Origin: CAZFDE01 sp964517795
GTDB lineage: Bacteria > Planctomycetota > Phycisphaerae > Sedimentisphaerales > Anaerobacaceae
DNA length: 37,719 nucleotides
Assembly: GCA_964517795.1 (NCBI GenBank)
Contig: CAZFDE010000020.1
Coordinates: forward strand, 1-37,719
Direction: 5' to 3'
Below the pieces are notes generated by a model. The model saw only the letters and a list, made by a program, of their open reading frames with translations. It was not told where the DNA came from and searched no databases. The position numbers were made by a program, and so were the translations under genes. Positions 1-7,430 of the stretch are shown here, one piece after another. The first letter of the stretch is position 1, and the number at the start of each line of letters is the position of its first letter.

Positions 1-368
1 CCGGCATCCCGCCGTTCAACGGCTTCTGGAGTAAACTGATCCTGGTGATCGCCGCGGTCCAGGCACGATTATGGGCATTGGCGGCCGCTACGCTGATCGT
101 CAGCCTGGTCACATTGATATCCTTTTTGAAGATTCAGCGGTATGTCTTTTTGGGTGAAATGCCCGAAAAATACGAAACGATTAAAGAACAACGCGGCTCC
201 ATGGCACTGGCCATGGCGGCTCTGGCAGTGTTGTGTGTAACGATGGGGCTGCTGGTGATCGTGCCGACACTGCGAAGCCAGATTCTCGAACCGGCGGTCT
301 CGGCGCTCACCCAAGGCGTTCAATACGCCGCCAACATAATGGAAATGACAATAGCTAAAGGTCAATAA
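1..368 (+). CDS. mrpD: Mrp-type antiporter subunit D / NuoN-like membrane subunit, 3' fragment
   Basis: This is the C-terminal end of a proton-conducting antiporter subunit; the gene begins left of the window and the frame is open from base 3. The first visible residues read GIPPFNGFWSKL, the loop seen before late transmembrane helices of the NuoL/M/N-MrpA/D family. Two or three further hydrophobic helices follow and the protein ends at base 368. In such complexes the subunit moves protons (or takes part in Na+/H+ exchange) across the cytoplasmic membrane. mrpE starts 2 bases downstream and mrpF and mrpG follow, so MrpD is more likely than NuoN. The hydrogenase-type genes further down suggest that the module is part of a membrane-bound hydrogenase. 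The family is clear, the exact paralogue less so because most of the gene is missing. Confidence 0.8.
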   Translation, partial: GIPPFNGFWSKLILVIAAVQARLWALAAATLIVSLVTLISFLKIQRYVFLGEMPEKYETIKEQRGSMALAMAALAVLCVTMGLLVIVPTLRSQILEPAVSALTQGVQYAANIMEMTIAKGQ

Positions 369-370
369 CG

Positions 371-874
371 ATGAGACGAATTATTTATTTTCTGGTATCA
401 TTTATTGTATGGATTCTGTTGACGTGGCCGTTTGCCGACGGTCAGATCGACAAACCTGTGATTATTGCCGGCGTGATCGCATCGGCGATTGTGGCTCTGC
501 TGTTCCATGAGATTCTGCCCAAGGAACATCATGTGTTCATATCCCCGACACGGTTCTTCTGGTTTATTGTCTATGTCCCGGTATTCTTTTATTATGTGAT
601 TAAGGCCAATATCGATGTGGTCTATCGGGCACTGCACCCGGCCATGCCGATCAATCCGGGCATCGTAAAAATTAAAACCGATCTGAAAACCGATTCCGGA
701 ATTACCGCGCTGGCCAACTGCATCACCCTGACACCGGGTACATTAACGGTCGATCTCGACGATGACGGCCATCTGTATATCCACTGGATTAATGTGAAAG
801 CGGACAATATCGAACAGGCCACCCAGCAGATCGCCCAGCGATTTGAGTGGTTTTTGAAAAAAATATTTGAATAG
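371..874 (+). CDS. mrpE: Mrp antiporter subunit E
   Basis: A 167-residue membrane protein of the MrpE/MnhE family, of normal length. Two or three hydrophobic helices occupy residues 1-80. The family signature ITLTPGTLTVD lies at residues 118-128, followed by an acidic strand and the motif HLYIHWI. MrpE is a small structural subunit of the multi-subunit Na+/H+ antiporter and of the antiporter-like module of Mbh-type hydrogenases. The ATG lies 2 bases after the mrpD stop and the 3' end lies just before mrpF, so the genes are probably translated from one message. No strong Shine-Dalgarno sequence is visible, which fits coupled translation. Confidence 0.9.
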   Translation: MRRIIYFLVSFIVWILLTWPFADGQIDKPVIIAGVIASAIVALLFHEILPKEHHVFISPTRFFWFIVYVPVFFYYVIKANIDVVYRALHPAMPINPGIVKIKTDLKTDSGITALANCITLTPGTLTVDLDDDGHLYIHWINVKADNIEQATQQIAQRFEWFLKKIFE

Positions 875-881
875 TGAGGTT

Positions 882-1154
882 ATGATGCCATCGGGACTTG
901 AACTCATGTTTTATATCGGATTAATGCTGTGCTGTTTTATGTGCCTGTATCGGATCGGCCGCGGGCCAAGCGCCCCGGACCGTACGGTCGCGATCGACAT
1001 CCTTGGGATCGTCGTTGTGGGCTTTTGTGCGATACTGGGCCTGGCTACCGGTAAGGATTTTTACCTCAATGTCGCCCTGGCCTGGGCGCTGTTGAGCTTT
1101 ATCGGCACGATCGCATTGGCCAAATTTCTCGAAGGGAGGAACTTCGATGAGTGA
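882..1154 (+). CDS. mrpF: Mrp antiporter subunit F
   Basis: A small protein of about 90 residues with three hydrophobic helices, matching MrpF/MnhF. The segment RIGRGPSAPDRTVAIDILG is the typical conserved loop (usual form RGPTxxDRVxALD). The frame is open upstream to a TTG at 867, but the tandem ATGs at 882 and 885 sit behind a GTGAGG ribosome-binding site at 875-879, so one of these is the better start. The stop overlaps mrpG by 8 bases. It is one of the small membrane subunits of the antiporter module. Confidence 0.88.
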   Translation: MMPSGLELMFYIGLMLCCFMCLYRIGRGPSAPDRTVAIDILGIVVVGFCAILGLATGKDFYLNVALAWALLSFIGTIALAKFLEGRNFDE

Positions 1155-1473
1155 ACTAATCGGTTACATCATTATCATCATTGGAATCATTTTTGACATC
1201 TGCGGCTGTATCGGTCTGGTGCGATTCCCGGATGTGTATAACCGCCTTCAGGCCTCGACCAAATGCGTTACATTAGGCACCATTATGCTGCTGGTCGGCG
1301 TGGCATTAGTCTGTCAGTACGGGCCGACCGCCTCGAAAGCCATTATCTGTGCGGTCTTTATCCTGCTAACCTCACCCACTGCCGCCCATGCGATCGCCAA
1401 AGGCGCCTATGCCTCCGGTGTGAAACTATGGGAAAACAGCGTGGTGGATCGGTATGGCGAAGACGAGAAATAA
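1147..1473 (+). CDS. mrpG: Mrp antiporter subunit G
   Basis: A 108-residue protein with three transmembrane helices, matching MrpG/MnhG. The diagnostic loop is GLVRFPDVYNRLQASTK (family form LRxPDxYxRxHAxxK), followed by TSPTAAHAIAKGAY, also typical. The start codon overlaps the end of mrpF, and a GGGAGGA ribosome-binding site lies at 1134-1140. It completes the E-F-G block of the Mrp module. The hydrogenase Fe-S subunit starts 30 bases downstream, so the antiporter genes and the redox genes are most likely one operon. Confidence 0.9.
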   Translation: MSELIGYIIIIIGIIFDICGCIGLVRFPDVYNRLQASTKCVTLGTIMLLVGVALVCQYGPTASKAIICAVFILLTSPTAAHAIAKGAYASGVKLWENSVVDRYGEDEK

Positions 1474-1503
1474 TCATATGTAATGTGTTAAGGAGTTAGA
1501 AAA

Positions 1504-2115
1504 GTGCGACTTCCGAAAATACGAGAACTTAAAGAAGCAGTTATCGCGGTGATCTCTCCGCGTTTTACAACCCGTTTCCCCGCCGAACCGTGCGAGGTAC
1601 CCGAAAGGTATCGCGGCAAGCCCGAATTTGACGAGGACAACTGTATCGGCTGCGGGGCCTGTGTGAATGTTTGCCCAACTAATGCGCTGACGATGATCGA
1701 CGAACTGGATGGCGACCAACCCGTACGAAAGATCACGCGTCGATACGATGCCTGTATCTTCTGGGGCAATTGTCAGGATATCTGCACTACCGAAAAAGGC
1801 ATCAAGCTCACGAATGAGTGGGATCTGGCAACGCTGGATCGCAACGAAACCATCAAGGTCCATGAACATGATCTGCAGATGTGCGAGAAATGCGGCGCAC
1901 TGATCGGGACTAAAAAACACCTGATCTGGCTATACGATCAGTTGGGCCCATTGGCCTATACCAATCCGTCTTTACTGCTGGCCAAAAGCGGCGAACTGAC
2001 CAAATCGCCGCTGGACGTACCTTCTTCAGAAAAAGGTGCCGGGGACGCGGGTACGCCCGATTTCATGCGAATCCTCTGCCCGCAGTGTAAATGCGAATTA
2101 AATATCCGGCTCTGA
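1504..2115 (+). CDS. Ferredoxin-like subunit of a membrane-bound (group 4) hydrogenase
   Basis: A 203-residue iron-sulfur protein related to MbhN, HycF and NuoI, which carry electrons between ferredoxin or NADH partners and the hydrogenase core. The first cluster motif, CIGCGACVNVCP, binds a complete 4Fe-4S cluster. The second motif is altered: it reads CIFWGNCQDICT, with Trp replacing the second cysteine and Thr replacing the usual Pro. Two CxxC pairs nearer the C-terminus (MCEKCG and CPQCKC) look like a rubredoxin-like or zinc knuckle, as in MbhN. The start is GTG at 1504, preceded by AAGGAG at 1490-1495. A hydrogenase maturation protease follows, which favours a [NiFe] hydrogenase over complex I. 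The catalytic subunits are not in the window. Confidence 0.8.
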   Translation: MRLPKIRELKEAVIAVISPRFTTRFPAEPCEVPERYRGKPEFDEDNCIGCGACVNVCPTNALTMIDELDGDQPVRKITRRYDACIFWGNCQDICTTEKGIKLTNEWDLATLDRNETIKVHEHDLQMCEKCGALIGTKKHLIWLYDQLGPLAYTNPSLLLAKSGELTKSPLDVPSSEKGAGDAGTPDFMRILCPQCKCELNIRL

Positions 2116-2122
2116 TCGCGTC

Positions 2123-2605
2123 ATGCAAGGCACCCCAAACTGGCAGGAGCCGCTCGAGCAGCTCAAAGATAAACGCACCCTCATTGTCGGCATGGGCAAT
2201 GCCATGCGCGGCGACGACGGGATCGGGCCTGCGATTTGCGAAGCGCTGAACAGGTTTTCTCTGACCGCCGACATACTTGATGTCGGTACCGTCCCGGAAA
2301 ATTATATCGAACCGATCGTGGCCAAAAATCCCCAGGCGCTGATCATCCTCGATGCCATCAAATTCAACGGCCATCCCGGCGATATCCGTCTTTTCGACGT
2401 TGAAGACCTCAATAATATCGCCATTTCAACCCATGTCATCTCCCCGCGAATGTATCTGGATCTGATCAACAAACGCATGGATGTCACGATCCATATCATC
2501 GGTATCGAACCCTCGAATACCGCGTTCGCCGCCTCCATCACCCCCCCGGTCGAAAAAGCCGTCAGGCAAATCGCCGAAACACTCAAACGCATCTTCATCC
2601 CCTGA
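2123..2605 (+). CDS. Hydrogenase maturation protease (HycI/HyaD family)
   Basis: A 160-residue endopeptidase of the HybD/HycI family. These proteins remove the C-terminal extension of the [NiFe]-hydrogenase large subunit once nickel is inserted. The N-terminal motif GMGNAMRGDDG lies at residues 23-33. Asp77 in LDAIKF and His104 in STHVISP match the region of the family's nickel-sensing acidic and histidine ligands. The length is normal. The gene begins 7 bases after the Fe-S subunit and closes the operon, and it is the best evidence that the upstream Mrp-Fe-S genes serve a [NiFe] hydrogenase. A housekeeping role for a second hydrogenase elsewhere is possible. Confidence 0.88.
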   Translation: MQGTPNWQEPLEQLKDKRTLIVGMGNAMRGDDGIGPAICEALNRFSLTADILDVGTVPENYIEPIVAKNPQALIILDAIKFNGHPGDIRLFDVEDLNNIAISTHVISPRMYLDLINKRMDVTIHIIGIEPSNTAFAASITPPVEKAVRQIAETLKRIFIP

Positions 2606-2620
2606 GAAACACCGCATCGA

Positions 2621-2649
2621 TTGACTTTTAGCGGGCAAAATGATACAGT
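2621..2649 (+). promoter_or_regulatory. Sigma-70-type promoter, probably giving a leaderless mRNA
   Basis: The -35 box TTGACT (2621-2626) and the -10 box TACAGT (2644-2649) are separated by 17 bases. The expected transcription start, about 7 bases after the -10 box, falls on the A of the ATG at 2656. No ribosome-binding site fits between them, so the lipoprotein message may have no leader. Confidence 0.6.
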
Positions 2650-2655
2650 ATTTTC

Positions 2656-3459
2656 ATGAGAACACCTTTAACATATGCAGTCATAATCTCACTTGCGATG
2701 CTCTTGGGCTGTGAGGAACACGCCAAAGAACCGCCAATCTGGGAACAGGTCAAAATTACCGACATCGAGCCCGCCCAATCCGTACGAAACGCTCGGCTCA
2801 CCGAAGCCGTGGATTTCGAGCTCGTGACCTATGAAATCTCGGAATCGCAAATTGAAAAACTCAATGAACTGTTCGCCATGCTCCACCCGGACATCTTCGA
2901 CTTCGAAAACGAAAACGCATTTCAAAAAAACAGCTTCCGTATCGGCCTGGGTGAACTGCGGATGTGGAATAAAATTCGCGATATCCTCGTCGCCGCACAA
3001 GCCGAAAAAACATTCCAGACCACGATGATCCTCGAAGCCGACCAGCCCGGCGAACTGTTTATCCAACCGGTCCCCAGACGTCGCAATATCTATTATTTTG
3101 ACCAAACCGGCCGAATGAACGACGGGTACCTTGGCCCCGGAAAGATCATCCTGAAAGTTGCTGTAGAGGATATCCCCGAAAAACCGGGCACCTGCCGTTT
3201 GACTCTTGTCCCCCAATTCGTTTCCTCGATCGAATCATTGATCCCGAAACGGCCCGATCTGAATAAATACCGAAATCACAGCTTCGATGCCTGCGCTTTC
3301 AGGGTCGATATGGCAGAGCAATATTTTATCCTGATGACCAGCGAACTGCCGATGGTAAACACCCGAACACTGAACGAACTGCTTTTCACGCGACGAGCGA
3401 ACACAGATCATACAAAAATGCTGATGTATATGATCCTTTGCAAGCGAGTATCGAACTAA
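2656..3459 (+). CDS. Putative lipoprotein of unknown function
   Basis: A 267-residue protein I do not recognise. It starts with a short lipoprotein signal peptide: a basic residue, a hydrophobic stretch and a lipobox LLGC ending at Cys19, followed directly by Glu residues. The rest is soluble, charged and without obvious motifs; there are no cysteine pairs or repeats. It should be anchored to a membrane from the periplasmic side. The ATG lies directly at the expected transcription start of its own promoter. The stop overlaps the start of the DUF362 gene by one base (TAATG), so the two are co-translated. The function is unknown. Confidence 0.75.
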   Translation: MRTPLTYAVIISLAMLLGCEEHAKEPPIWEQVKITDIEPAQSVRNARLTEAVDFELVTYEISESQIEKLNELFAMLHPDIFDFENENAFQKNSFRIGLGELRMWNKIRDILVAAQAEKTFQTTMILEADQPGELFIQPVPRRRNIYYFDQTGRMNDGYLGPGKIILKVAVEDIPEKPGTCRLTLVPQFVSSIESLIPKRPDLNKYRNHSFDACAFRVDMAEQYFILMTSELPMVNTRTLNELLFTRRANTDHTKMLMYMILCKRVSN

Positions 3460-4424
3460 TGAAGTCGTCCTGCCCGGTCATCCTGACGCGATGCGAAGAT
3501 TACACCCCGGCTAACGTCGATGCCGCCGTCGCGCGCCAGTTCGCCATGCTGGGCGGTTTAGGTCAGCGTATTCGTCCAGGCGATTTTGTTTTGATCAAAC
3601 CGAATTTCATCGCGCCCCGCTCGCATCGCCACGCCACCCAGACCCATCCGGTCGTCATCATTGCGATCGCAAAGATCCTCAAGGATTTTGGTGCCCGTCC
3701 GTTCGTCGCCGATTCGCCTGCATGGAGCACGGTCAACGCCTGTGCGGCCGCCCTGAAACTCGACGAACCGCTGCGAAAAATGGATGTACCGATCATGGCA
3801 ATGAAAGATCCCGTCCGCTGCGATATCGACGGTATGAACGTCCGCATCAGCTCGGTTGCACTCGACGCCGACGCGATCATCAACGTCCCGAAATTCAAAA
3901 GCCACCAGCAGCTTGTGGCCACATTCGCCGTCAAAAACATGTTCGGCTGCGTCGCGGGCAAACGCAAAGCATGGTGGCACTTCGCCCGTGGCGGCACCGA
4001 AGAAGATTTCTGCAAATTGCTCATCGGTATTTACCGCCGCTTGAATCCGGTTGCAACGATCATTGACGGCATTTTCGCGATGGACGGACCCGGCCCGATC
4101 CGCGGCCGCACGCGCCCGTTCGGCTGGCTCATCGGCTCAACGGACCCGACCGCCGCCGAATTGGCCTGTTGCAAACTGATCAAGCTCAATCCCCAAAAAC
4201 TGCCGATCGTCCGGACTGCGCAGCAACTCGAATTCGGCTGCACCGATATGAATTGTATCCAAATCCTCGGCGACGATTTCACCCCGCACATCTGCACCGA
4301 TTTTGTCATACCGGAACTGATCCCGATCCGATTCTCCCTGACCCATGTCTGCAAAAGCATCGCCAAACAGATTATGCTGCTGCTGAAAATTAAGAAAATC
4401 CCGCCCGGCGAATCCAATTACTAA
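3459..4424 (+). CDS. DUF362 domain protein
   Basis: A 321-residue protein of the DUF362 family. The signature is the N-terminal LIKPNFIAPRSHRHATQTHP stretch followed by VADSPAW, and then IINVPKFKSHQQLVATFAVKNMFGCVAG in the middle. The family is widespread in anaerobes and often carries ferredoxin domains; none is present here, so this is the single-domain form. Its biochemical role is not established. The frame is open upstream to a TTG at 3438, but the ATG at 3459 overlaps the lipoprotein stop as TAATG and begins the conserved part, so it is preferred. Confidence 0.82.
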   Translation: MKSSCPVILTRCEDYTPANVDAAVARQFAMLGGLGQRIRPGDFVLIKPNFIAPRSHRHATQTHPVVIIAIAKILKDFGARPFVADSPAWSTVNACAAALKLDEPLRKMDVPIMAMKDPVRCDIDGMNVRISSVALDADAIINVPKFKSHQQLVATFAVKNMFGCVAGKRKAWWHFARGGTEEDFCKLLIGIYRRLNPVATIIDGIFAMDGPGPIRGRTRPFGWLIGSTDPTAAELACCKLIKLNPQKLPIVRTAQQLEFGCTDMNCIQILGDDFTPHICTDFVIPELIPIRFSLTHVCKSIAKQIMLLLKIKKIPPGESNY

Positions 4425-4438
4425 AAATCCGTCGATCC

Positions 4439-4467
4439 TGTACAAAAAAGCCCCCTTGCATTATCAT
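4439..4467 (+). promoter_or_regulatory. Candidate promoter of tsaD, possibly leaderless
   Basis: TGTACA (4439-4444) and TATCAT (4462-4467) are spaced by 17 bases. The expected start point is the A of the ATG at 4474. No Shine-Dalgarno sequence precedes that ATG. The -35 match is only 4 of 6. Confidence 0.4.
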
Positions 4468-4473
4468 ACGTGT

Positions 4474-5508
4474 ATGAACCATAGAGATACAATTATCCTG
4501 GGCATCGAAACAAGCTGCGACGAGACGGCCGCAGCGGTCGTTCGCAACGGCCGCGATATCCTTTCCAGCGTTGTTGCCTCACAGACCAAACTGCACGAAA
4601 AATACGGCGGCGTCGTACCCGAAATCGCCTCGCGCGCCCACATCGAAAACATATATCCCGTGATCGAAGAGGCGCTCGCCCAGGCCAATCTCAAGCAGGA
4701 AGATGTCGATGCAATCGCCGTGGCGAATCGGCCCGGCCTGACCATCGCACTGGTTGTCGGCGTTACCGCTGCCAAGACGCTTAGCTTCGCCTGGAAAAAA
4801 CCCCTGATCGCGATTAATCACCTGCATGCCCATATGCAGTCGGCCCTGCTGGAAACACCCGAATTCGAGCGGCCCGCGGTCGCCCTGATTGTCTCCGGCG
4901 GCCACACCAGCCTCTATGATTACCGCTCGCCGTTGGATCCGAAACTCCTGGGTAAAACCACTGACGATGCCGCGGGCGAGGCTTTCGACAAAGTCGCAAC
5001 GATCCTCGGCCTGGGCTATCCCGGCGGGCCGATCATCGAAAAAGTCGCCAAAAACGGTGACCCGAATGCCATCGACTTTCCCCGTACCCTGCTCGCCAAG
5101 GATTCGCTGGATTTTTCGTTTAGCGGGATCAAAACGGCCGTGCTTTACCACTGCTGCGGCCAGGACATGAAAGGCCAAAATAAGGTAGCCGAGATGAGTC
5201 AAGGGCAGATCGCCGATATTGCCGCATCATTCCAGGCTGCCGTCGTCGATGTCCTGGTCAAAAAGACCCGTCGGGCGGCCGATCATCGTATCGGTGCCAA
5301 AACCGTCCTGCTCGGCGGCGGCGTCGCGGCCAATACCGCCCTGCGACAGGCCCTGGCCGACATGTGCGAATCGACCTGCCGCAAATTATTGGTTGCGGCC
5401 AAACGCTATTGCACCGATAATGCCGTCATGGTTGCATCGCTGGCGTACCACAAATTTCAGGCGAAACAATTCGCCGACCTGACACTGGAACCTAAAGCTA
5501 CGGGATAA
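4474..5508 (+). CDS. tsaD: tRNA N6-threonylcarbamoyladenosine synthase TsaD
   Basis: TsaD (Kae1/OSGEP family) transfers the threonylcarbamoyl group to A37 of ANN-decoding tRNAs. The protein is about 344 residues, normal for the family. It starts with the ASKHA nucleotide-binding signature ILGIETSCDETAAAVV. The metal-binding HxxxH is present as HLHAH (His116 and His120), followed by VSGGHTSLY, the GLGYPGGP loop and the C-terminal CTDNAVMVA. The ATG at 4474 is preferred to the in-frame TTG at 4456 because it starts right before the conserved domain and fits the promoter. nnrD follows after 4 bases. A TrmO-family protein, whose known substrate is the modification made by TsaD, is encoded in the arsenic operon of this window. 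Confidence 0.96.
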   Translation: MNHRDTIILGIETSCDETAAAVVRNGRDILSSVVASQTKLHEKYGGVVPEIASRAHIENIYPVIEEALAQANLKQEDVDAIAVANRPGLTIALVVGVTAAKTLSFAWKKPLIAINHLHAHMQSALLETPEFERPAVALIVSGGHTSLYDYRSPLDPKLLGKTTDDAAGEAFDKVATILGLGYPGGPIIEKVAKNGDPNAIDFPRTLLAKDSLDFSFSGIKTAVLYHCCGQDMKGQNKVAEMSQGQIADIAASFQAAVVDVLVKKTRRAADHRIGAKTVLLGGGVAANTALRQALADMCESTCRKLLVAAKRYCTDNAVMVASLAYHKFQAKQFADLTLEPKATG

Positions 5509-5512
5509 AACG

Positions 5513-6388
5513 ATGAAACGAATAACCGCAATACCCAAACTATTGTCCCGCAAAAAAGATGCTCACAAGGGTGATTTCGGCAAAGTCTGCATTGTCGCCG
5601 GCTCGATCGGCATGACCGGAGCGGCCGCGATTGCCGGACGAAGTACGCTGCGATCCGGTGCGGGTCTCGTCCGCGTCGCCACCGCCAAAAGTGCCCTGCC
5701 GATTATCGCGGCGATCGAGCCGTGCTTTACATCGATCCCACTCGACGAGGACGGCGCCGGCCGCATCGCCGGTAAAGCGATTGGCAAAATCCTGAAGATC
5801 ATCCCCGAAAATGATGTCATCGCGTTCGGGCCCGGTCTCGGCGTCAGCAGCGGATTGCAGGATATCCTGCGAACTCTGCTGGCACGCGACGACCTGCGGT
5901 TCGTCATCGATGCTGACGGCCTCAACAATCTGACTAAAATCAAAGATTTCCACGCCGTCCGAAAGGCTGATCTGATCCTGACCCCGCACCCCGGCGAAAT
6001 GGCCCGGCTCTGGAAAAGCATCTTCCGTGATCCCATGCCCGAAGACCGCGCGAAAACCGCTTCGCAGTTTGCACAGAAAACCGGTGCCGTCATCGTCCTC
6101 AAAGGAGCCGGCACCGTGGTCACCGACGGCCAAAAGCTTTACGTCAATAAGACCGGCAATCCCGGTATGGCCACGGCCGGCAGCGGCGATGTCCTCACCG
6201 GCGTTATTGCCGCCCTGGCCGGGCAAGGTCTGAATTCGTTTGACGCGGCCGTCCTTGGCGTGTATATTCATGGTCTGGCAGGCGACATTGCCGCGAAAGT
6301 ATTGGGCCAAGTCGCCATGATCGCGACCGATATCGCCGAAGCGCTGCCAAAGGCATTTTTGCAATACCAAAAGAAAGAAAGGAAGTAA
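5513..6388 (+). CDS. nnrD: ADP-dependent NAD(P)H-hydrate dehydratase (NnrD, YjeF C-terminal domain only)
   Basis: A 291-residue ribokinase-fold enzyme that repairs hydrated NAD(P)H by dehydration. Visible motifs are the N-terminal KGDFGKVCIVAGS, the GPGLG turn, ADGLNNL, LTPHPGEMARL and the nucleotide-binding NPGMATAGSGDVLTG near the C-terminus. The YjeF N-terminal epimerase domain (NnrE) found in many fused homologues is absent, so epimerisation would depend on another gene. The start is 4 bases after tsaD, and the AhpD-like gene begins 1 base after its stop. Confidence 0.93.
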   Translation: MKRITAIPKLLSRKKDAHKGDFGKVCIVAGSIGMTGAAAIAGRSTLRSGAGLVRVATAKSALPIIAAIEPCFTSIPLDEDGAGRIAGKAIGKILKIIPENDVIAFGPGLGVSSGLQDILRTLLARDDLRFVIDADGLNNLTKIKDFHAVRKADLILTPHPGEMARLWKSIFRDPMPEDRAKTASQFAQKTGAVIVLKGAGTVVTDGQKLYVNKTGNPGMATAGSGDVLTGVIAALAGQGLNSFDAAVLGVYIHGLAGDIAAKVLGQVAMIATDIAEALPKAFLQYQKKERK

Positions 6389-6389
6389 A

Positions 6390-6728
6390 ATGGTCAAGGC
6401 AACAAAAGAATATTATGAAAAATTTAAGAATGATCTCGAAAAAATGAAGTCCCTCTGCCCGGACACACTCAGCGGATTTTCCGCCCTGTTCAGCAAAACC
6501 ATGAATGGTGGGTCCTTGACCGTTCGCGAGAAGGAACTGATCGCGCTGGGCGCCAGTGTCTGTCAAAAATGCACACCGTGCATTCGCCTGCACGTCAAGA
6601 AATGTCTCGATGCCGGTGCGACCAAAGAGCAGATCCTCGAGGCGGCCGGCGTCGCCGTGATGATGGGCGGCGGACCTGCATACACCCATGTCCCCGTGGT
6701 GATCGACGCCCTCGAGGCCGCAGAATAA
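6390..6728 (+). CDS. Carboxymuconolactone decarboxylase / AhpD-family protein
   Basis: A 112-residue all-helical protein of the CMD/AhpD family. It carries the AhpD-type redox motif: Glu47/Glu49, then Cys61-Thr-Pro-Cys64 and His68, with an extra Cys58 just before it. Members act as alkylhydroperoxidases or general thiol-disulfide enzymes in the cytoplasm; the substrate here cannot be read from sequence. The ATG has a strong AAAGGAAG ribosome-binding site. It is the last gene of the tsaD-nnrD run and converges on infC, with 139 bases between them. Confidence 0.88.
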   Translation: MVKATKEYYEKFKNDLEKMKSLCPDTLSGFSALFSKTMNGGSLTVREKELIALGASVCQKCTPCIRLHVKKCLDAGATKEQILEAAGVAVMMGGGPAYTHVPVVIDALEAAE

Positions 6729-6745
6729 TCAATGATTTAGAAAGG

Positions 6746-6775
6746 CAATCAATAATGTCCTTCCTTCAATGATTG
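6746..6775. other. Weak hairpin in the convergent gap between the AhpD-like gene and infC
   Basis: CAATCA (6746-6751) and TGATTG (6770-6775) form a 6-bp stem with an 18-base loop. There is no U-tract on either side, so it is a poor terminator. Nothing else was recognised in 6729-6867. Confidence 0.2.
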
Positions 6776-6867
6776 GTTAACAACGAACTCGCACAGGCAA
6801 ATAGTCCTTAAGGGATAAGTTACCCTATTCTGCATTCTTCTGGCTTCTGAGTGCTGATTTTTAAACG

Positions 6868-7389
6868 TCAGTGTTTCGCGGGTATGAGCATCATGGTCAT
6901 GCGTCGGCCGGCCATCTGCGGCGGTCGTTCCACGCGGGCCAGCTCGGCCAGTCGCTGCTGGATCTGCTCGAGCATCTCATAGCCAACGTCCTTGTGAAGC
7001 ATCTGTCGGCCGCGGAAGAAAACCGAGAACTGCACCTTGTAGCCCTTTTCGAGAAACTCGATGCCGTGCTTGATCTTGATTTCGAGATCGTGCTGATCGG
7101 TCTCGGGTTTGAAGCGGATCTCCTTGATCGTGCCGGCGTGATGCTGTGATTTTTTGTGCGCTTCGCGCTGTTTGCGTTTCTGCTGGTAGAGATATTTGCC
7201 GTAATCCATGATCCGGCAAACCGGCGGGTCGGCGTTGGGCGAGACTTCCACGAGGTCCAGGCCGGCATCCCGCGCCTGACCGAGTGCGATATATTTTTCG
7301 ACGACTCCGACTTGATTATTATCCTGGTCAATGAGCCGGACCTGCTTGGCACGGATCCGCTCGTTGATCCTCAATCCTTTTTTGGCAAT
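6868..7389 (-). CDS. infC: Translation initiation factor IF-3, probable AUU start
   Basis: IF-3 binds the 30S subunit, checks the start codon and keeps subunits apart. The protein is about 173 residues. The N-terminal domain reads RINERIRAKQVRLID and LVEVSPNADPPVCRIMDYGKY; the C-terminal domain includes KEIRFKPETDQHDLEIK and VFFRGRQM, all diagnostic. No ATG begins the conserved N-terminus. A TTG at 7374 would leave no spacing to its AAGGA. An ATT at 7389 gives a normal N-terminus (IAKKGLRINERIR) with AGGG eight bases upstream. The rare AUU start is known for E. coli infC, where IF-3 represses its own translation. It follows thrS after about 40 bases. No rpmI or rplT follows. Confidence 0.95.
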   Translation of the reverse strand: MAKKGLRINERIRAKQVRLIDQDNNQVGVVEKYIALGQARDAGLDLVEVSPNADPPVCRIMDYGKYLYQQKRKQREAHKKSQHHAGTIKEIRFKPETDQHDLEIKIKHGIEFLEKGYKVQFSVFFRGRQMLHKDVGYEMLEQIQQRLAELARVERPPQMAGRRMTMMLIPAKH

Positions 7390-7430
7390 CTGTTCTGCCC
7401 TGTCCTTTCTGTTAATTGAACCGTAAAACG

